Assembly (NCBI RefSeq): GCF_009828925.2
Contig: NZ_WUTY02000002.1
Coordinates: 62,001 to 126,000, forward strand
Length of the DNA: 64,000 nucleotides
Direction: 5' to 3'
Source of the DNA: Methylicorpusculum oleiharenae
GTDB lineage: Bacteria; Pseudomonadota; Gammaproteobacteria; Methylococcales; Methylomonadaceae
Shown: positions 55,547-63,271 of the stretch, piece after piece
Layout of the letters: each line of letters begins with the position of its first letter
Position numbering within the stretch: position 1 is the stretch's first letter
Notes under the pieces: generated by a model
Seen by the model: only the letters and a program-made list of their open reading frames with translations
What the model was told of the DNA's origin: nothing
Database searches by the model: none
Program-made: the position numbers and the translations under genes

Positions 55547-56113
55547 ATGAAACCTAACGTCTTGTTGCCATTAGCCGCTTTATTTTCCACCACCGTATTA
55601 GCGGCGCCGGAAACCTATGTAATTGATGGTGCACACACATTGCCGCGATTTTCCTACAGCCATTTTGGCTATTCCACCCAGCTTAGCCGCTTCGATAAAA
55701 CGACCGGAAAAATCGTGTTGGATCGTCAGGCCAAAACTGGATCGGTAGACGTAACCGTCGATACCACGTCGGTCAATACCGGCTCTGACTTGTTCAATGC
55801 GCACATTCAAGGTGCCGATTTATTGGATACCGCCCACTATCCGACTATGACCTTTCAGTCCAGCACGCTGAAATTCGACGGCGACAATCTGGTTGGCGCG
55901 GAAGGCACGCTGACCCTGAAAGGCATCAGCAAACCGGTCACGTTGACGGTAACCTCATTTCAGTGCATGCCGCATCCGATGCTGAAAAAGGACGCCTGCG
56001 GCGCGAATGCCACCACAATTATCAAACGCACCGATTTCAATATGGGCAAATATGCCCCAAATGTTGGTGATCAGGTGACTGTGACCATTCCGGTCGAAGC
56101 CGTCAAAGAATAA
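55547..56113 (+). CDS. YceI-family periplasmic lipocalin-like protein
   Basis: A 188-residue protein. The start at 55547 has CAGGAGA upstream and gives a signal peptide (cut near VLAA|PE); the longer reading from 55496 does not. The mature part has the YceI pattern: YVIDGAHTLPRFSYSHFG, GSVDVTVDTTSVNTG, LDTAHYPTMTFQSS and LTLKGISKPVTLTV. YceI proteins bind isoprenoid quinones or lipids in the periplasm. Beside a quinone reductase and a ring-cleaving dioxygenase this fits quinone handling. Confidence 0.92.
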   Translation: MKPNVLLPLAALFSTTVLAAPETYVIDGAHTLPRFSYSHFGYSTQLSRFDKTTGKIVLDRQAKTGSVDVTVDTTSVNTGSDLFNAHIQGADLLDTAHYPTMTFQSSTLKFDGDNLVGAEGTLTLKGISKPVTLTVTSFQCMPHPMLKKDACGANATTIIKRTDFNMGKYAPNVGDQVTVTIPVEAVKE

Positions 56114-56205
56114 GTCGCTGCGCACATTGGTGCAGATAGATTCGTTGCAACAATAAACCCGGGCAAATGGCTTTTGCTGTCGCCCTGAAAAGATAAGGAG
56201 TCCAC

Positions 56206-57063
56206 ATGAAAACTCGCTCCCTTCAACAAATCATTCCCTCGATCGCCACCTCAGACGGGGGTGGCGTCAAATTGCGTCGTAGCGTGGGACAAAACCAAAG
56301 CTTGCGCGTCGATCCTTTTCTGATGCTCGATGAGTTTTCGTCTGACAACGCCGACGACTATATCGCCGGATTCCCTAGCCATCCGCATCGGGGATTTGAA
56401 ACAGTGACCTATATGCTGGATGGTCACATGCTGCATGAAGACCATTTGGGTAATCAAGGCGATTTGAAAAGCGGCGGCGCACAGTGGATGACGGCAGGAC
56501 GCGGGATTATTCACTCGGAAATGCCACAGCAGGAAAGTGGACGCATGCGCGGCTTCCAGCTTTGGCTCAACTTACTGGCCAATGAAAAAATGAAACCTGC
56601 ACGCTATCAGGATATTCAGCCCGATGAAATTCCGTCTATGGCTCTGCCGAACGGCGGCGAAATCAAAGTAATCGCGGGTTCTGCCGAAATCAACGGTAAC
56701 ACGATTTATGGTCCGATCCAGGGTCTGAATACCCAGCCGTTGTTTCTGGATGTCAGGCTGCCTGCGCATAGCCATTTTTCCCAACCCATTGCCGAGGCTC
56801 ATAGCGCTTTTGTTTATCCCTACGAAGGCAAGATTGAAATCGGTGCAGTCGATCAGCTTCGCAAGCTGGAATCGCACATGGCTGGCGTGCTATCCAATGG
56901 CGAGCGAATCGAAATTCGCAACACTGATCAGCCCGTAGCCTTTTTGCTACTGGCAGGCCGACCATTGCGGGAACCCATCGTGCAATATGGGCCGTTTGTG
57001 ATGAATACCCGAGAAGAAATCGATCAAGCGTTGAGCGACTATCGCAATGGGCAACTGGTATGA
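56206..57063 (+). CDS. Pirin-family cupin protein
   Basis: A 285-residue double cupin. The N-terminal metal site shows the expected residues: FPSHPHRGFETVTYMLDG (two His), HEDHLGN (His) and IHSEMPQQ (Glu). Bacterial pirins such as YhhW act as quercetin 2,3-dioxygenase and use Fe or another metal. AAGGAG precedes the start. The gene overlaps the dioxygenase gene by ATGA, so the two are made together. Confidence 0.93.
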   Translation: MKTRSLQQIIPSIATSDGGGVKLRRSVGQNQSLRVDPFLMLDEFSSDNADDYIAGFPSHPHRGFETVTYMLDGHMLHEDHLGNQGDLKSGGAQWMTAGRGIIHSEMPQQESGRMRGFQLWLNLLANEKMKPARYQDIQPDEIPSMALPNGGEIKVIAGSAEINGNTIYGPIQGLNTQPLFLDVRLPAHSHFSQPIAEAHSAFVYPYEGKIEIGAVDQLRKLESHMAGVLSNGERIEIRNTDQPVAFLLLAGRPLREPIVQYGPFVMNTREEIDQALSDYRNGQLV

Positions 57064-57866
57064 GCAACGCTTCAAATCTAAGCCCTGTCTTGTTCATTCC
57101 TCATGGTGGAGGCCCTTTGCCGCTGTTGGCTGATCTTGGGCATCGGCAATTGATCGATTTTATACAAACTCTTTCAAGCAGAATACCCACACCGGAGGCT
57201 ATTTGTGTCATCAGCGCGCATTGGGAAGCATCGGTCGCAACCATTACGAGTGGCGCATCACCGTCCTTGATCTACGACTATTACGACTTCCCTGATAAGG
57301 CTTATGCCATAGAGTATCCAGTGCAGGGCTCACCAGGGCTGGCTCAAAAGCTGTTTGCTGCCTTGCAGCAAAATAACATCCCCGCACGACTGGACGAGCA
57401 GCGAGGCTTTGATCATGGCTTATTTGTGCCGTTAAAAATAATGTATCCAGATGCCGAGATTCCCTGTGTTCAATTATCCCTGTTGAGCAGTCTCGATCCT
57501 GCCGCTCACATTGATATAGGCAAAGCGCTACGGCGATTACGCAGAGAGAATGTCTTATTCTTCGGCTCAGGGTTTTCCTTTCACAATATGCGAGCCTTCT
57601 TTACCGGCAATCAAGGCTTGAATAAGCAGAATGTGGCCTTTGAAACATGGTTGGTTGACACCTGCACCAACCAAACCTTCTCATTCGATGAGCGGACTTC
57701 ACGATTGATCACCTGGGAGCAAGCACCGTTCGCGCGTTACTGTCATCCCCGGGAAGAACATCTGCTGCCGCTATTGGTTTGTGCGGGTCTTTCCGATGAC
57801 GCTGCGGAATTGGTGTTCGATGGCGAGGTATTGGGTAAAAAAACGTGCGGTTTTATCTGGCATTAG
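57060..57866 (+). CDS. Class III extradiol ring-cleavage dioxygenase (DODA/YgiD-type)
   Basis: A 268-residue LigB-superfamily enzyme with the metal-site residues: His in FIPHGGGPLP (about 14), His in CVISAHWEAS (about 54), and His in GFDHGLFVPL (about 120). It cleaves catechol rings such as DOPA next to the hydroxyl groups using Fe(II) or Zn(II). Its ATGA overlap with pirin and its neighbours azoR and yceI suggest an operon for detoxifying aromatic or quinone compounds. Confidence 0.92.
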   Translation: MSNASNLSPVLFIPHGGGPLPLLADLGHRQLIDFIQTLSSRIPTPEAICVISAHWEASVATITSGASPSLIYDYYDFPDKAYAIEYPVQGSPGLAQKLFAALQQNNIPARLDEQRGFDHGLFVPLKIMYPDAEIPCVQLSLLSSLDPAAHIDIGKALRRLRRENVLFFGSGFSFHNMRAFFTGNQGLNKQNVAFETWLVDTCTNQTFSFDERTSRLITWEQAPFARYCHPREEHLLPLLVCAGLSDDAAELVFDGEVLGKKTCGFIWH

Positions 57867-58141
57867 TTCTGAAAGGTTCGGCATGATCAAGAGATGAATT
57901 TGCGTTTATGAACAATTACGTTAAGTCTGCTCTCTACCCTTAATCTGCCATTCAAAAGCTTGGTTTTTCAGAGGCTTGAATGTCGCAAAGTGGCCGGCTC
58001 GGGCCGATGAGGACTCAAAGTTCCCTTCCACAAAGCTGACATTCATTGAGGTTAGGGAATGAAAATTTCGCTGACATCGTCAACGGCCGGTTGTGGCCGG
58101 CTCCTGCCTATCATTGGCACCTCGATATGATGTGGTTTGAA

Positions 58142-58549
58142 TCACTTAAACAAACTGGGTTGCTCGGTAGTATTAACGGACATTAGTAAAGATTTAAAAA
58201 TTTTAATCGCTTCTTTTAAAGAAGCCTCAGCAGCTACTGAATCACCGTTCTTAATTTGACGACGCGCATTTTTAAGTGCGTTGGCACCGCGTTCTTTTTT
58301 TGCTTCAACCGAACACCTTCCCAAGATGTCGCTGGCAGAGCTCCGCGTGGCATCAATATAATTTTGTGCCTCATCCAACTTATTCTCAGTCACTGCTTTC
58401 AATGCCGCTTCAAGGTTAACAATGGCATCATTAGTCGCTTCCGTCGTCAACGCAATTTGAGTTTCTGTAACCGCTGCAACAGGGTTCGCAGCACCAAAAA
58501 ACAGCATTAAAAAACCGACAAGCAAGTATTTTTTTAATCTAATGTTCAT
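58142..58549 (-). CDS. Small secreted helical protein, unknown function
   Basis: A 135-residue protein. The start at 58549 (MNIRLKKYLLVGFL) has AAGG 7 bases upstream; upstream in-frame codons lack one. It has a signal peptide (cut near VAAV), then repeated helices rich in Ala, Glu and Lys (NLEAALKAVTENKLDEAQNYI, then AANALKNARRQIK-like and VAAEASLKEAIKIF). One Cys is present. The helix pairs look like tetratricopeptide-type hairpins. I do not recognise the family. Confidence 0.7.
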   Translation of the reverse strand: MNIRLKKYLLVGFLMLFFGAANPVAAVTETQIALTTEATNDAIVNLEAALKAVTENKLDEAQNYIDATRSSASDILGRCSVEAKKERGANALKNARRQIKNGDSVAAEASLKEAIKIFKSLLMSVNTTEQPSLFK

Positions 58550-58994
58550 GTTCTTACCTTTTTCTGTGTTGTTGTTTTCATACTTAGAAATAACGAGCAT
58601 AAAGTCAAGCATAAGGAGCCGGTCTTGCAGGGCAATCATGCTTAAATGTTGGTTGAAAAGGATATCTCAGCTGGTGTAAGGGGTTATATTTTTTACCCAT
58701 CAAAGATGAATTCACCAAGCGTATCCATTTTCCATTATTTTGCTGCCGTTACAGATCCTCGAATTGATCTCCAGAAAAAACATCGACTTCATAGACAGGC
58801 GAACTTAGCCAAAACATGATAAAAACGGCACATCAAGGGGTTCTGCGCCCAAACTGTCAATGTGAGAAGACGACTGCACGACTTTAGATACCTTTAATAA
58901 TATGGGCCGATTGGCTAGAAATATTTTACAGGGATAGATTGGGATGGTGGCGTTTTGGCCGGTTTTGCTCGCAGCAAAAGTCGCCGCCCCTTTT
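58550..58994. other. Gene-poor stretch with an ISAs1 fragment
   Basis: Apart from the transposase remnant at 58706-58819 I see no gene, RNA or clear repeat. The stretch ends at the stop of the resolvase fragment and looks like transposon debris. Confidence 0.5.
58706..58819 (+). pseudogene. N-terminal fragment of an ISAs1-family transposase
   Basis: A 37-codon frame MNSPSVSIFHYFAAVTDPRI then DLQKKHRLH. The FHYFAAVTDPRID...K.H block is the start of ISAs1-type (DDE_Tnp_1-associated) transposases. The frame then turns to unrelated residues and stops. No further part of the gene is in the neighbourhood. Confidence 0.6.
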
Positions 58995-59375
58995 CTAACC
59001 ATTCGATAGGAGTTTCACTCCGTCTGGTCGCAGCTCTCCATTGGGTGAAACATGTCTATATAAAGTTTGCCTGGCAATACCCAATTCTTTACAAGGATTC
59101 CCGATCACTGTCTCTGGCTGCCCCATAGCCGCCATGGCCAACCGCAGTTTGGCGGCTGTCATTTTAAAGGGTCGCCCTCCCTTTCTACCGCGCGCACGAG
59201 CCGAAGCCAATCCGGCTACGGTTCGCTCTGAGATGAGCTCCCGTTCAAATTCGGAAAGTGCTGCAAAAATTCCGAAGACTAATTTCCCAGTCGCGGTCGT
59301 GGTATCAATGGCGGCGCCCTGCCCCGTTAAAACTTTAAGGCCGACGCCTCGGCCTGTTAGATTGTGAGCGGTATT
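58995..59375 (-). pseudogene. C-terminal fragment of a serine resolvase
   Basis: From about NTAHNLTGRGVGLKVLTGQG onward the frame matches the second half of Tn3-type resolvases: IDTTTATGKLVFGIFAALSEFERELISERT, ARGRKGGRPF, then a helix-turn-helix (GNPCKELGIARQTLYRH). The N-terminal half with the catalytic Ser is missing; the frame upstream (to 59636) is the antisense of an ISAzo13 remnant. The ISAzo13 copy probably inserted into this resolvase gene. It cannot act as a recombinase. Confidence 0.8.
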
Positions 59376-59427
59376 AGGGATAAGGTAAATATTAAAGTCC
59401 CGTTTATAATAACTGGATTCTGCACAA

Positions 59428-60220
59428 ATGGAGTTATCTCTTATGAAGCCATCCACCTTGGCGCGCAATGGTATTTCAACGAAGATGGTGAATTTGATTG
59501 GGCGTCTGATTGATTTGACGGCATGGCCAGAGCGGCGGCGCGCCATGGGTGATGTAACGATTACGTTGCTCGATAGCAAGCCCCGTGTGGCGGAGGATGT
59601 GTTCGGTTGGAATCGAAAAGCCGTTGAATTGGGCATGCATGAATGTCAAACAGGCACCGCCTGCATCAATGACCTCAGCGCCCGAGGTAAACCAAGAACC
59701 GAAGACAAGCAGCCTAAACTGTTGGTTGAAATACAAGCCATCATGGAGCCTCATAGTGAATCCGAATCGAGCTTGCGCACCACCTTGCTGTACACCAACA
59801 TGACAGCCAAGACGGTGCGCGAGGCGCTCGTGCAAAAGGGCTGGTCTGAAGCAGACTTGCCCAGCGTACGCACCCTCTCAAATCTCTTGAATCGCCAGGA
59901 TTACCGATTACGTACAGTGGCTAAGTCCAATGTCCAAAAAAAACGGACGAAACCGATGCCATCTTTGAAAACGTCAGAGGCGTGAACGCACTGGCCGATG
60001 CGGATGAGCACACCTTGAGAATCAGTATAGACACCAAGGCGACGGTTCATGTAGGTGAGTTCTCCCGAGGGGGCGTTCTCGTGGAATCGAGGCGGTCAAG
60101 GCCTTGGACCATAATAAGCTGAATCTGCGTTCATACAAGACTGGGTTGAATGATAATGAAACCCAGCTAGAAGCCATTGAATTTCCTTTGCGACTACCTC
60201 TTGTAGAAAAAATTTATTGA
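59428..60220 (+). pseudogene. Decayed ISAzo13-family transposase
   Basis: The first frame (59428-59985) has the ISAzo13 N-terminal pattern (GWNRKAVELGMHE, DLSARGKPRTEDKQPKLL, TVREALVQKGWSEADLPSVRT). At a run of eight A (59936-59943) a shift of -1 restores TDETDAIFENVRGVN and LRISIDTKATVHVGEFSRGG. A second shift near 60075 restores RGIEAVKALDHN, then LRSYKTGL and a stop near 60220. At least two frame errors and an apparent loss of the middle and end show an inactive copy. A programmed frameshift at the A-run is unlikely given the later break. Confidence 0.75.
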
Positions 60221-60249
60221 CAAAATATACGACCGGTCGTATATTTTGT
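60217..60249 (+). promoter_or_regulatory. tetR promoter with a 30-bp perfect palindromic operator
   Basis: TTGACA (60217-60222) and TATATT (60240-60245) are spaced exactly 17 bases. The palindrome 60220-60249 has two perfect 15-base arms meeting at CCGG (core ATACGACC-GGTCGTAT) and fills the spacer and -10. A TetR dimer there would block RNA polymerase, so tetR is self-repressed. Confidence 0.85.
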
Positions 60250-60256
60250 ACCCACT

Positions 60257-60844
60257 ATGAACAGCAAACTATCCAAACGCACAAAATTACTAGACCAAGG
60301 AGTTTGTCTGCTGATGAACCAGGGCTATCATGCAACCGGTATTAATGAAATTGTAAATGCCGTACAGGTACCCAAGGGTTCATTTTATAGCTACTTTGGT
60401 AGCAAGGAAGAGTTTGCTGCTGAAAGCATCAACCACTATATAGAACCCTTTATACAGCTATTAACGAGGCACCTACAAAACTCACAAGTTGACCCGCTCT
60501 CTGCTTTAAAAAATTACTATGCGGAGCTTATTGTTGCAGTGGAAAAAAATGGATACAAATGCGGATGTTTATTGGGTAACCTGATGGGTGAAATTGGCGA
60601 TACCAGTGAACTGTGCAATCAGGCGCTAAAATCTGCTGTTGAGCGCTACAAAGTGTTGCAATACAAGGCGTTACTGCAAGCACAAAAGGAAGGCACGGTA
60701 CGTAATGATAGGAGCGCCGAAATCATGGCTAACTTATTGATAAATAACTGGCAAGGGGCGTTGTTACGAATGAAAATCGAACAGTCCGTGCAACCTTTAC
60801 AAGAGTTTTACGATACGTTATTGAATGATTATTTTGTTGTCTAG
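60257..60844 (+). CDS. TetR-family repressor of the sulfur-type locus
   Basis: A 195-residue TetR protein: helix-turn-helix at about 25-46 (TGINEIVNAVQVPKGSFYSYF), then a ligand domain with two close cysteines (KCGCLLGNLMGEIGD) typical of the TetR_C_16/AcuR-like group. It starts 8 bases after the palindromic operator. Cores of the same operator stand before the rhodanese gene (60920-60930) and before the DUF4242 gene (61456-61467), so it should control the whole locus. The cysteines could sense reactive sulfur or electrophiles; that is inference. Confidence 0.93.
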   Translation: MNSKLSKRTKLLDQGVCLLMNQGYHATGINEIVNAVQVPKGSFYSYFGSKEEFAAESINHYIEPFIQLLTRHLQNSQVDPLSALKNYYAELIVAVEKNGYKCGCLLGNLMGEIGDTSELCNQALKSAVERYKVLQYKALLQAQKEGTVRNDRSAEIMANLLINNWQGALLRMKIEQSVQPLQEFYDTLLNDYFVV

Positions 60845-60871
60845 TCGATTTTAGATTAGGAACAAGGCAAG

Positions 60872-60908
60872 TCGACACAACCGCCGGTTGTCGGGGTCTT
60901 TTTTTTGC
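60872..60908 (+). terminator. Rho-independent terminator after tetR
   Basis: ACAACC-GCC-GGTTGT forms a stem about 30 bases past the tetR stop. A GGGGTC joint and a run of eight T (60899-60906) follow. Confidence 0.75.
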
Positions 60909-60919
60909 CCAACAACAAG

Positions 60920-60930
60920 ACGACCGGTCA
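60920..60930 (+). promoter_or_regulatory. TetR operator core before the rhodanese gene
   Basis: ACGACCGGTCA repeats the core of the 30-bp palindrome (GACCGGTC is perfect) 24 bases before the rhodanese start. No clean -35/-10 pair was found around it. Confidence 0.6.
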
Positions 60931-60953
60931 ACTATTAACCATGGGAATTTGAT

Positions 60954-61349
60954 ATGAGCGAAGAAAAAACCTTAATGGATTTTGTTAAACAAGCAAAATC
61001 ACAAATACACGAAATAGAGGTATTAAATGTTAAACCGCTATTGGATGAAGGCTATCAGGTACTGGATGTACGAGAACCTGCCGAATTTATGTTGGGTACT
61101 ATTGAGGGCGCACTAAATATTCCGCGTGGAATACTGGAAGCGGCGGCCGACCGTCAATATGCGGGTCGGCGTGAAGAATTGATGGATCGCGATAAAAAAT
61201 GGCTACTTCTTTGTGCCAGTTCGGGGCGTTCTGCCATGGCGGCGGCTGTGATGCAACAAATGGGCTTTAAAAATATCAGGAATATTAATGGCGGCATTAC
61301 AGCCTGGAAAGCGGCTGAATTAGCCGTGAAAATTCCACCACAAACTTAA
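60954..61349 (+). CDS. Single-domain rhodanese (sulfurtransferase)
   Basis: A 131-residue rhodanese-homology protein with the CH2A-type entry VLDVREPAEFMLGTIEGALNIPRG (about 37-60) and the active-site loop CASSGRSA (Cys near 87) followed by the typical GGITAWKAAEL end. It accepts sulfane sulfur on the Cys and passes it to thiols. It lies under the TetR operator and before a terminator, so it is a one-gene transcript beside the SQR-like flavoprotein transcript. Confidence 0.92.
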   Translation: MSEEKTLMDFVKQAKSQIHEIEVLNVKPLLDEGYQVLDVREPAEFMLGTIEGALNIPRGILEAAADRQYAGRREELMDRDKKWLLLCASSGRSAMAAAVMQQMGFKNIRNINGGITAWKAAELAVKIPPQT

Positions 61350-61373
61350 GCATTAAGCATTAAGCATTAAGCA
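61346..61373 (+). repeat. Four tandem copies of TTAAGCA
   Basis: Four perfect 7-base repeats begin at the rhodanese stop codon and end before the terminator. They look like polymerase-slippage repeats. Confidence 0.8.
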
Positions 61374-61405
61374 TTTAAAAAAGACTGTTTAACCAACAAA
61401 CTTTC

Positions 61406-61440
61406 AAACGATATGACCATGGGCCTATATCGTTTTTTTT
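61406..61440 (+). terminator. Rho-independent terminator after the rhodanese gene
   Basis: AAACGATAT (61406-61414) pairs with ATATCGTTT (61427-61435) around a 12-base loop, and a T-run follows to 61440. Confidence 0.8.
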
Positions 61441-61455
61441 AACAACCAACTAAAG

Positions 61456-61467
61456 ACGACTGGTCGT
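61456..61467 (+). promoter_or_regulatory. TetR operator core before the DUF4242-SQR unit
   Basis: ACGACTGGTCGT matches the 30-bp palindrome core with one central mismatch and is followed by AT as in the full site. It lies 20 bases before the DUF4242 start. Confidence 0.6.
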
Positions 61468-61487
61468 ATAACAGCATAGGAGACCAT

Positions 61488-61772
61488 ATGCCTAAATATA
61501 TTATTGAACGAGAAATCCCTAATGCAGGCCAATTAAGCGCGGATCAGTTGCAACAAATTTCACAAAAGTCCTGCTGCATTCTGAACGACATGGGGCCGCA
61601 AATTCAGTGGGTGGAGAGTTATGTGACGGACGACAAAATCTATTGCATTTATATCGCCCCCGATAAACAAAGCATTAAAACGCATGCGGAACGCGGTGAG
61701 TTTCCGGCCAATTCGATTGCCGAAGTAAAAACCGTAATTAATCCAACAACAGCTGAAAAAAGCAGAGGTTAA
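61488..61772 (+). CDS. DUF4242 family small protein
   Basis: A 94-residue protein with the DUF4242 pattern MPKYIIEREIPNAGQLSADQ, the SCCILNDMG block (two Cys at 29-30), QWVESYVTDDKIYCIYIAP and the HAERGEFPANSI end. The fold is a ferredoxin-like dimer and members have been proposed as metal-binding. AGGAG precedes the ATG. It starts a transcript that goes on to the 4Fe-4S protein 5 bases later. Confidence 0.85.
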   Translation: MPKYIIEREIPNAGQLSADQLQQISQKSCCILNDMGPQIQWVESYVTDDKIYCIYIAPDKQSIKTHAERGEFPANSIAEVKTVINPTTAEKSRG

Positions 61773-61777
61773 GCACC

Positions 61778-61957
61778 ATGAAAATACAATGGGATAAACA
61801 AACATGTACGCACTCCGGCAACTGTGTCAAATCACTGCCCGAGGTATTTAAAGTGGTAGACGGACAATTTGTGATCGAACCAGACAATGCGACTGACGCT
61901 GAAATCGTCAAGGTAGTCAATCAATGCCCTTCCGGGGCGCTCAAACGCGTCGACTGA
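61778..61957 (+). CDS. Small divergent 4Fe-4S protein (Fer4_19-like)
   Basis: A 59-residue protein, too short for many gene finders. Cysteines at 10, 16 and 50 stand in TCTHSGNCVKSLPEVF and VNQCPSGAL, the pattern of the divergent 4Fe-4S mono-cluster family, where one of the four usual Cys is replaced (His12 could be the fourth ligand). AGAGG lies 10 bases upstream. It probably passes electrons to or from the flavoprotein downstream. Confidence 0.82.
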   Translation: MKIQWDKQTCTHSGNCVKSLPEVFKVVDGQFVIEPDNATDAEIVKVVNQCPSGALKRVD

Positions 61958-62022
61958 CTAAAAAACGGGTCTTCTTGTCCACTACGCTAGATATTCATTA
62001 TCGATGCGCCTGACAAGTTGAC

Positions 62023-62049
62023 CCTTCAATGAATAATCAATTGAAGGAG
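62023..62049 (+). promoter_or_regulatory. Hairpin that pairs with the ribosome site of the SQR-like gene
   Basis: CCTTCAAT (62023-62030) is fully complementary to ATTGAAGG (62040-62047) across a 9-base loop. The second arm contains most of the AAGGAG ribosome site of the gene starting at 62055. Folding would hide the site, a possible translational control. Confidence 0.45.
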
Positions 62050-62054
62050 TCATT

Positions 62055-63254
62055 ATGACTAGCTCGACAAAACGCATTATCGTGGTTGGCGGTGGGATTG
62101 GCGGCACGATGACCGCCAATAATTTAGTCGCTAAATTCTATCCGGAAATTCTAAAAGGTGAAATTGAGATCATGATGCTCTCAAATTCCCCTAACCATAT
62201 TTACAAGCCGGCCAATATGTATGTGGCTTTCAATGCTTTTCATCCGCATGAACTGGTGCGTAAACAACGTTCGTTATTACGCCCGGAAATTATTTTTCAT
62301 GTCGATGGCGTTGAAAGTTTCGAATTTGAGCAAAATCGCGTCCTTTGCCAAAGCGGCAAGCGTTACGATTATGAGTATCTGGTGATTTCCACCGGCTGCA
62401 TTCCAGCTCCGGAACGCATTGAAGGCCTAAAAGAGGCAGGCGATCATTTTTATCAAACTAAAGCGGCCCAACAACTCGCGCATAAATTACGCACCATCGA
62501 AGAGGGTCGTATTTTTATCACGGTCAATTTCCCCAAGACCCCTAATGTGCCTCATCAATGCGGCATTGCCCCTATCGAAACCACGTTAATGCTTGATGAA
62601 TATTTGCGTAAACGCGGCGTACGGGACCGGGTAGAGATTATTTACAGCTATCCAACCGTCTCTCAATTATTGCGTAATTGTTTATTTTTACAAAAACCCA
62701 CCTGCGATGTATTGCCTACCATTTTCGATAGTAAAAATATTAAATATCAACGCGGCTTTACGTTAGATAAGGTTGATCCCGAAGCAAAAATTGCTTATTC
62801 GGAAGAAGGCAAATCTCAAGAATTCGATATTTTAATGGCTACGCCGCCTATTCGTGCGGTAGATGCCGTCATTAATTCGGGCAAGTCGCAAGCACAAAAT
62901 AATGAAGGCTGGTTACCGACCGACTTTGAAACCTTGAAAATGTATGGTACCGATAATGTCTATGTGATGGGCGATACTGTCGATTTGCCGGTTAGTAAAG
63001 CCGGTGGCACTTGTCATAACCAGTCACCTGTCGTGGTGGAAAATATCGCTTCGGAAATTCGTCGCGGTTACACCTCTGCTATTTATGACGGCAAAGTACA
63101 GGCCATCGCTCAAATGGGATTGGAAGCCGGCATGCCGCTGTGGTACGACTATAAACATGATGTACAGGTCGCCCCACCTACCAAGCTCGGGGGCTTAATG
63201 CGTAAAACGTTTAATCGCGGCATTTATTGGGCTGTTGCGCGTGGAATAGTTTGA
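62055..63254 (+). CDS. Sulfide:quinone oxidoreductase-like FAD flavoprotein
   Basis: A 399-residue flavoprotein. The dinucleotide-binding glycine motif is VVGGGIGG (10-17); a second FAD block is NVYVMGDTVDLP (about 301-312). Cysteines at 115 (STGC), 169 (HQCGIAPIE) and 320 (GGTC) fit the set of conserved Cys of SQR-type enzymes, which oxidise sulfide to polysulfide and reduce quinone at the membrane surface. A C-terminal segment ends with aromatic residues that could dip into the membrane. Close flavocytochrome c relatives are an alternative. Rhodanese and DUF1641 neighbours support sulfide oxidation. Confidence 0.88.
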   Translation: MTSSTKRIIVVGGGIGGTMTANNLVAKFYPEILKGEIEIMMLSNSPNHIYKPANMYVAFNAFHPHELVRKQRSLLRPEIIFHVDGVESFEFEQNRVLCQSGKRYDYEYLVISTGCIPAPERIEGLKEAGDHFYQTKAAQQLAHKLRTIEEGRIFITVNFPKTPNVPHQCGIAPIETTLMLDEYLRKRGVRDRVEIIYSYPTVSQLLRNCLFLQKPTCDVLPTIFDSKNIKYQRGFTLDKVDPEAKIAYSEEGKSQEFDILMATPPIRAVDAVINSGKSQAQNNEGWLPTDFETLKMYGTDNVYVMGDTVDLPVSKAGGTCHNQSPVVVENIASEIRRGYTSAIYDGKVQAIAQMGLEAGMPLWYDYKHDVQVAPPTKLGGLMRKTFNRGIYWAVARGIV

Positions 63255-63271
63255 TTACAGAGGAATTAATT

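Noticed and set aside
61346-61373. The TTAAGCA repeats as replication iterons.
   Set aside because: They are only four short copies directly on a gene end, with no replication gene nearby.
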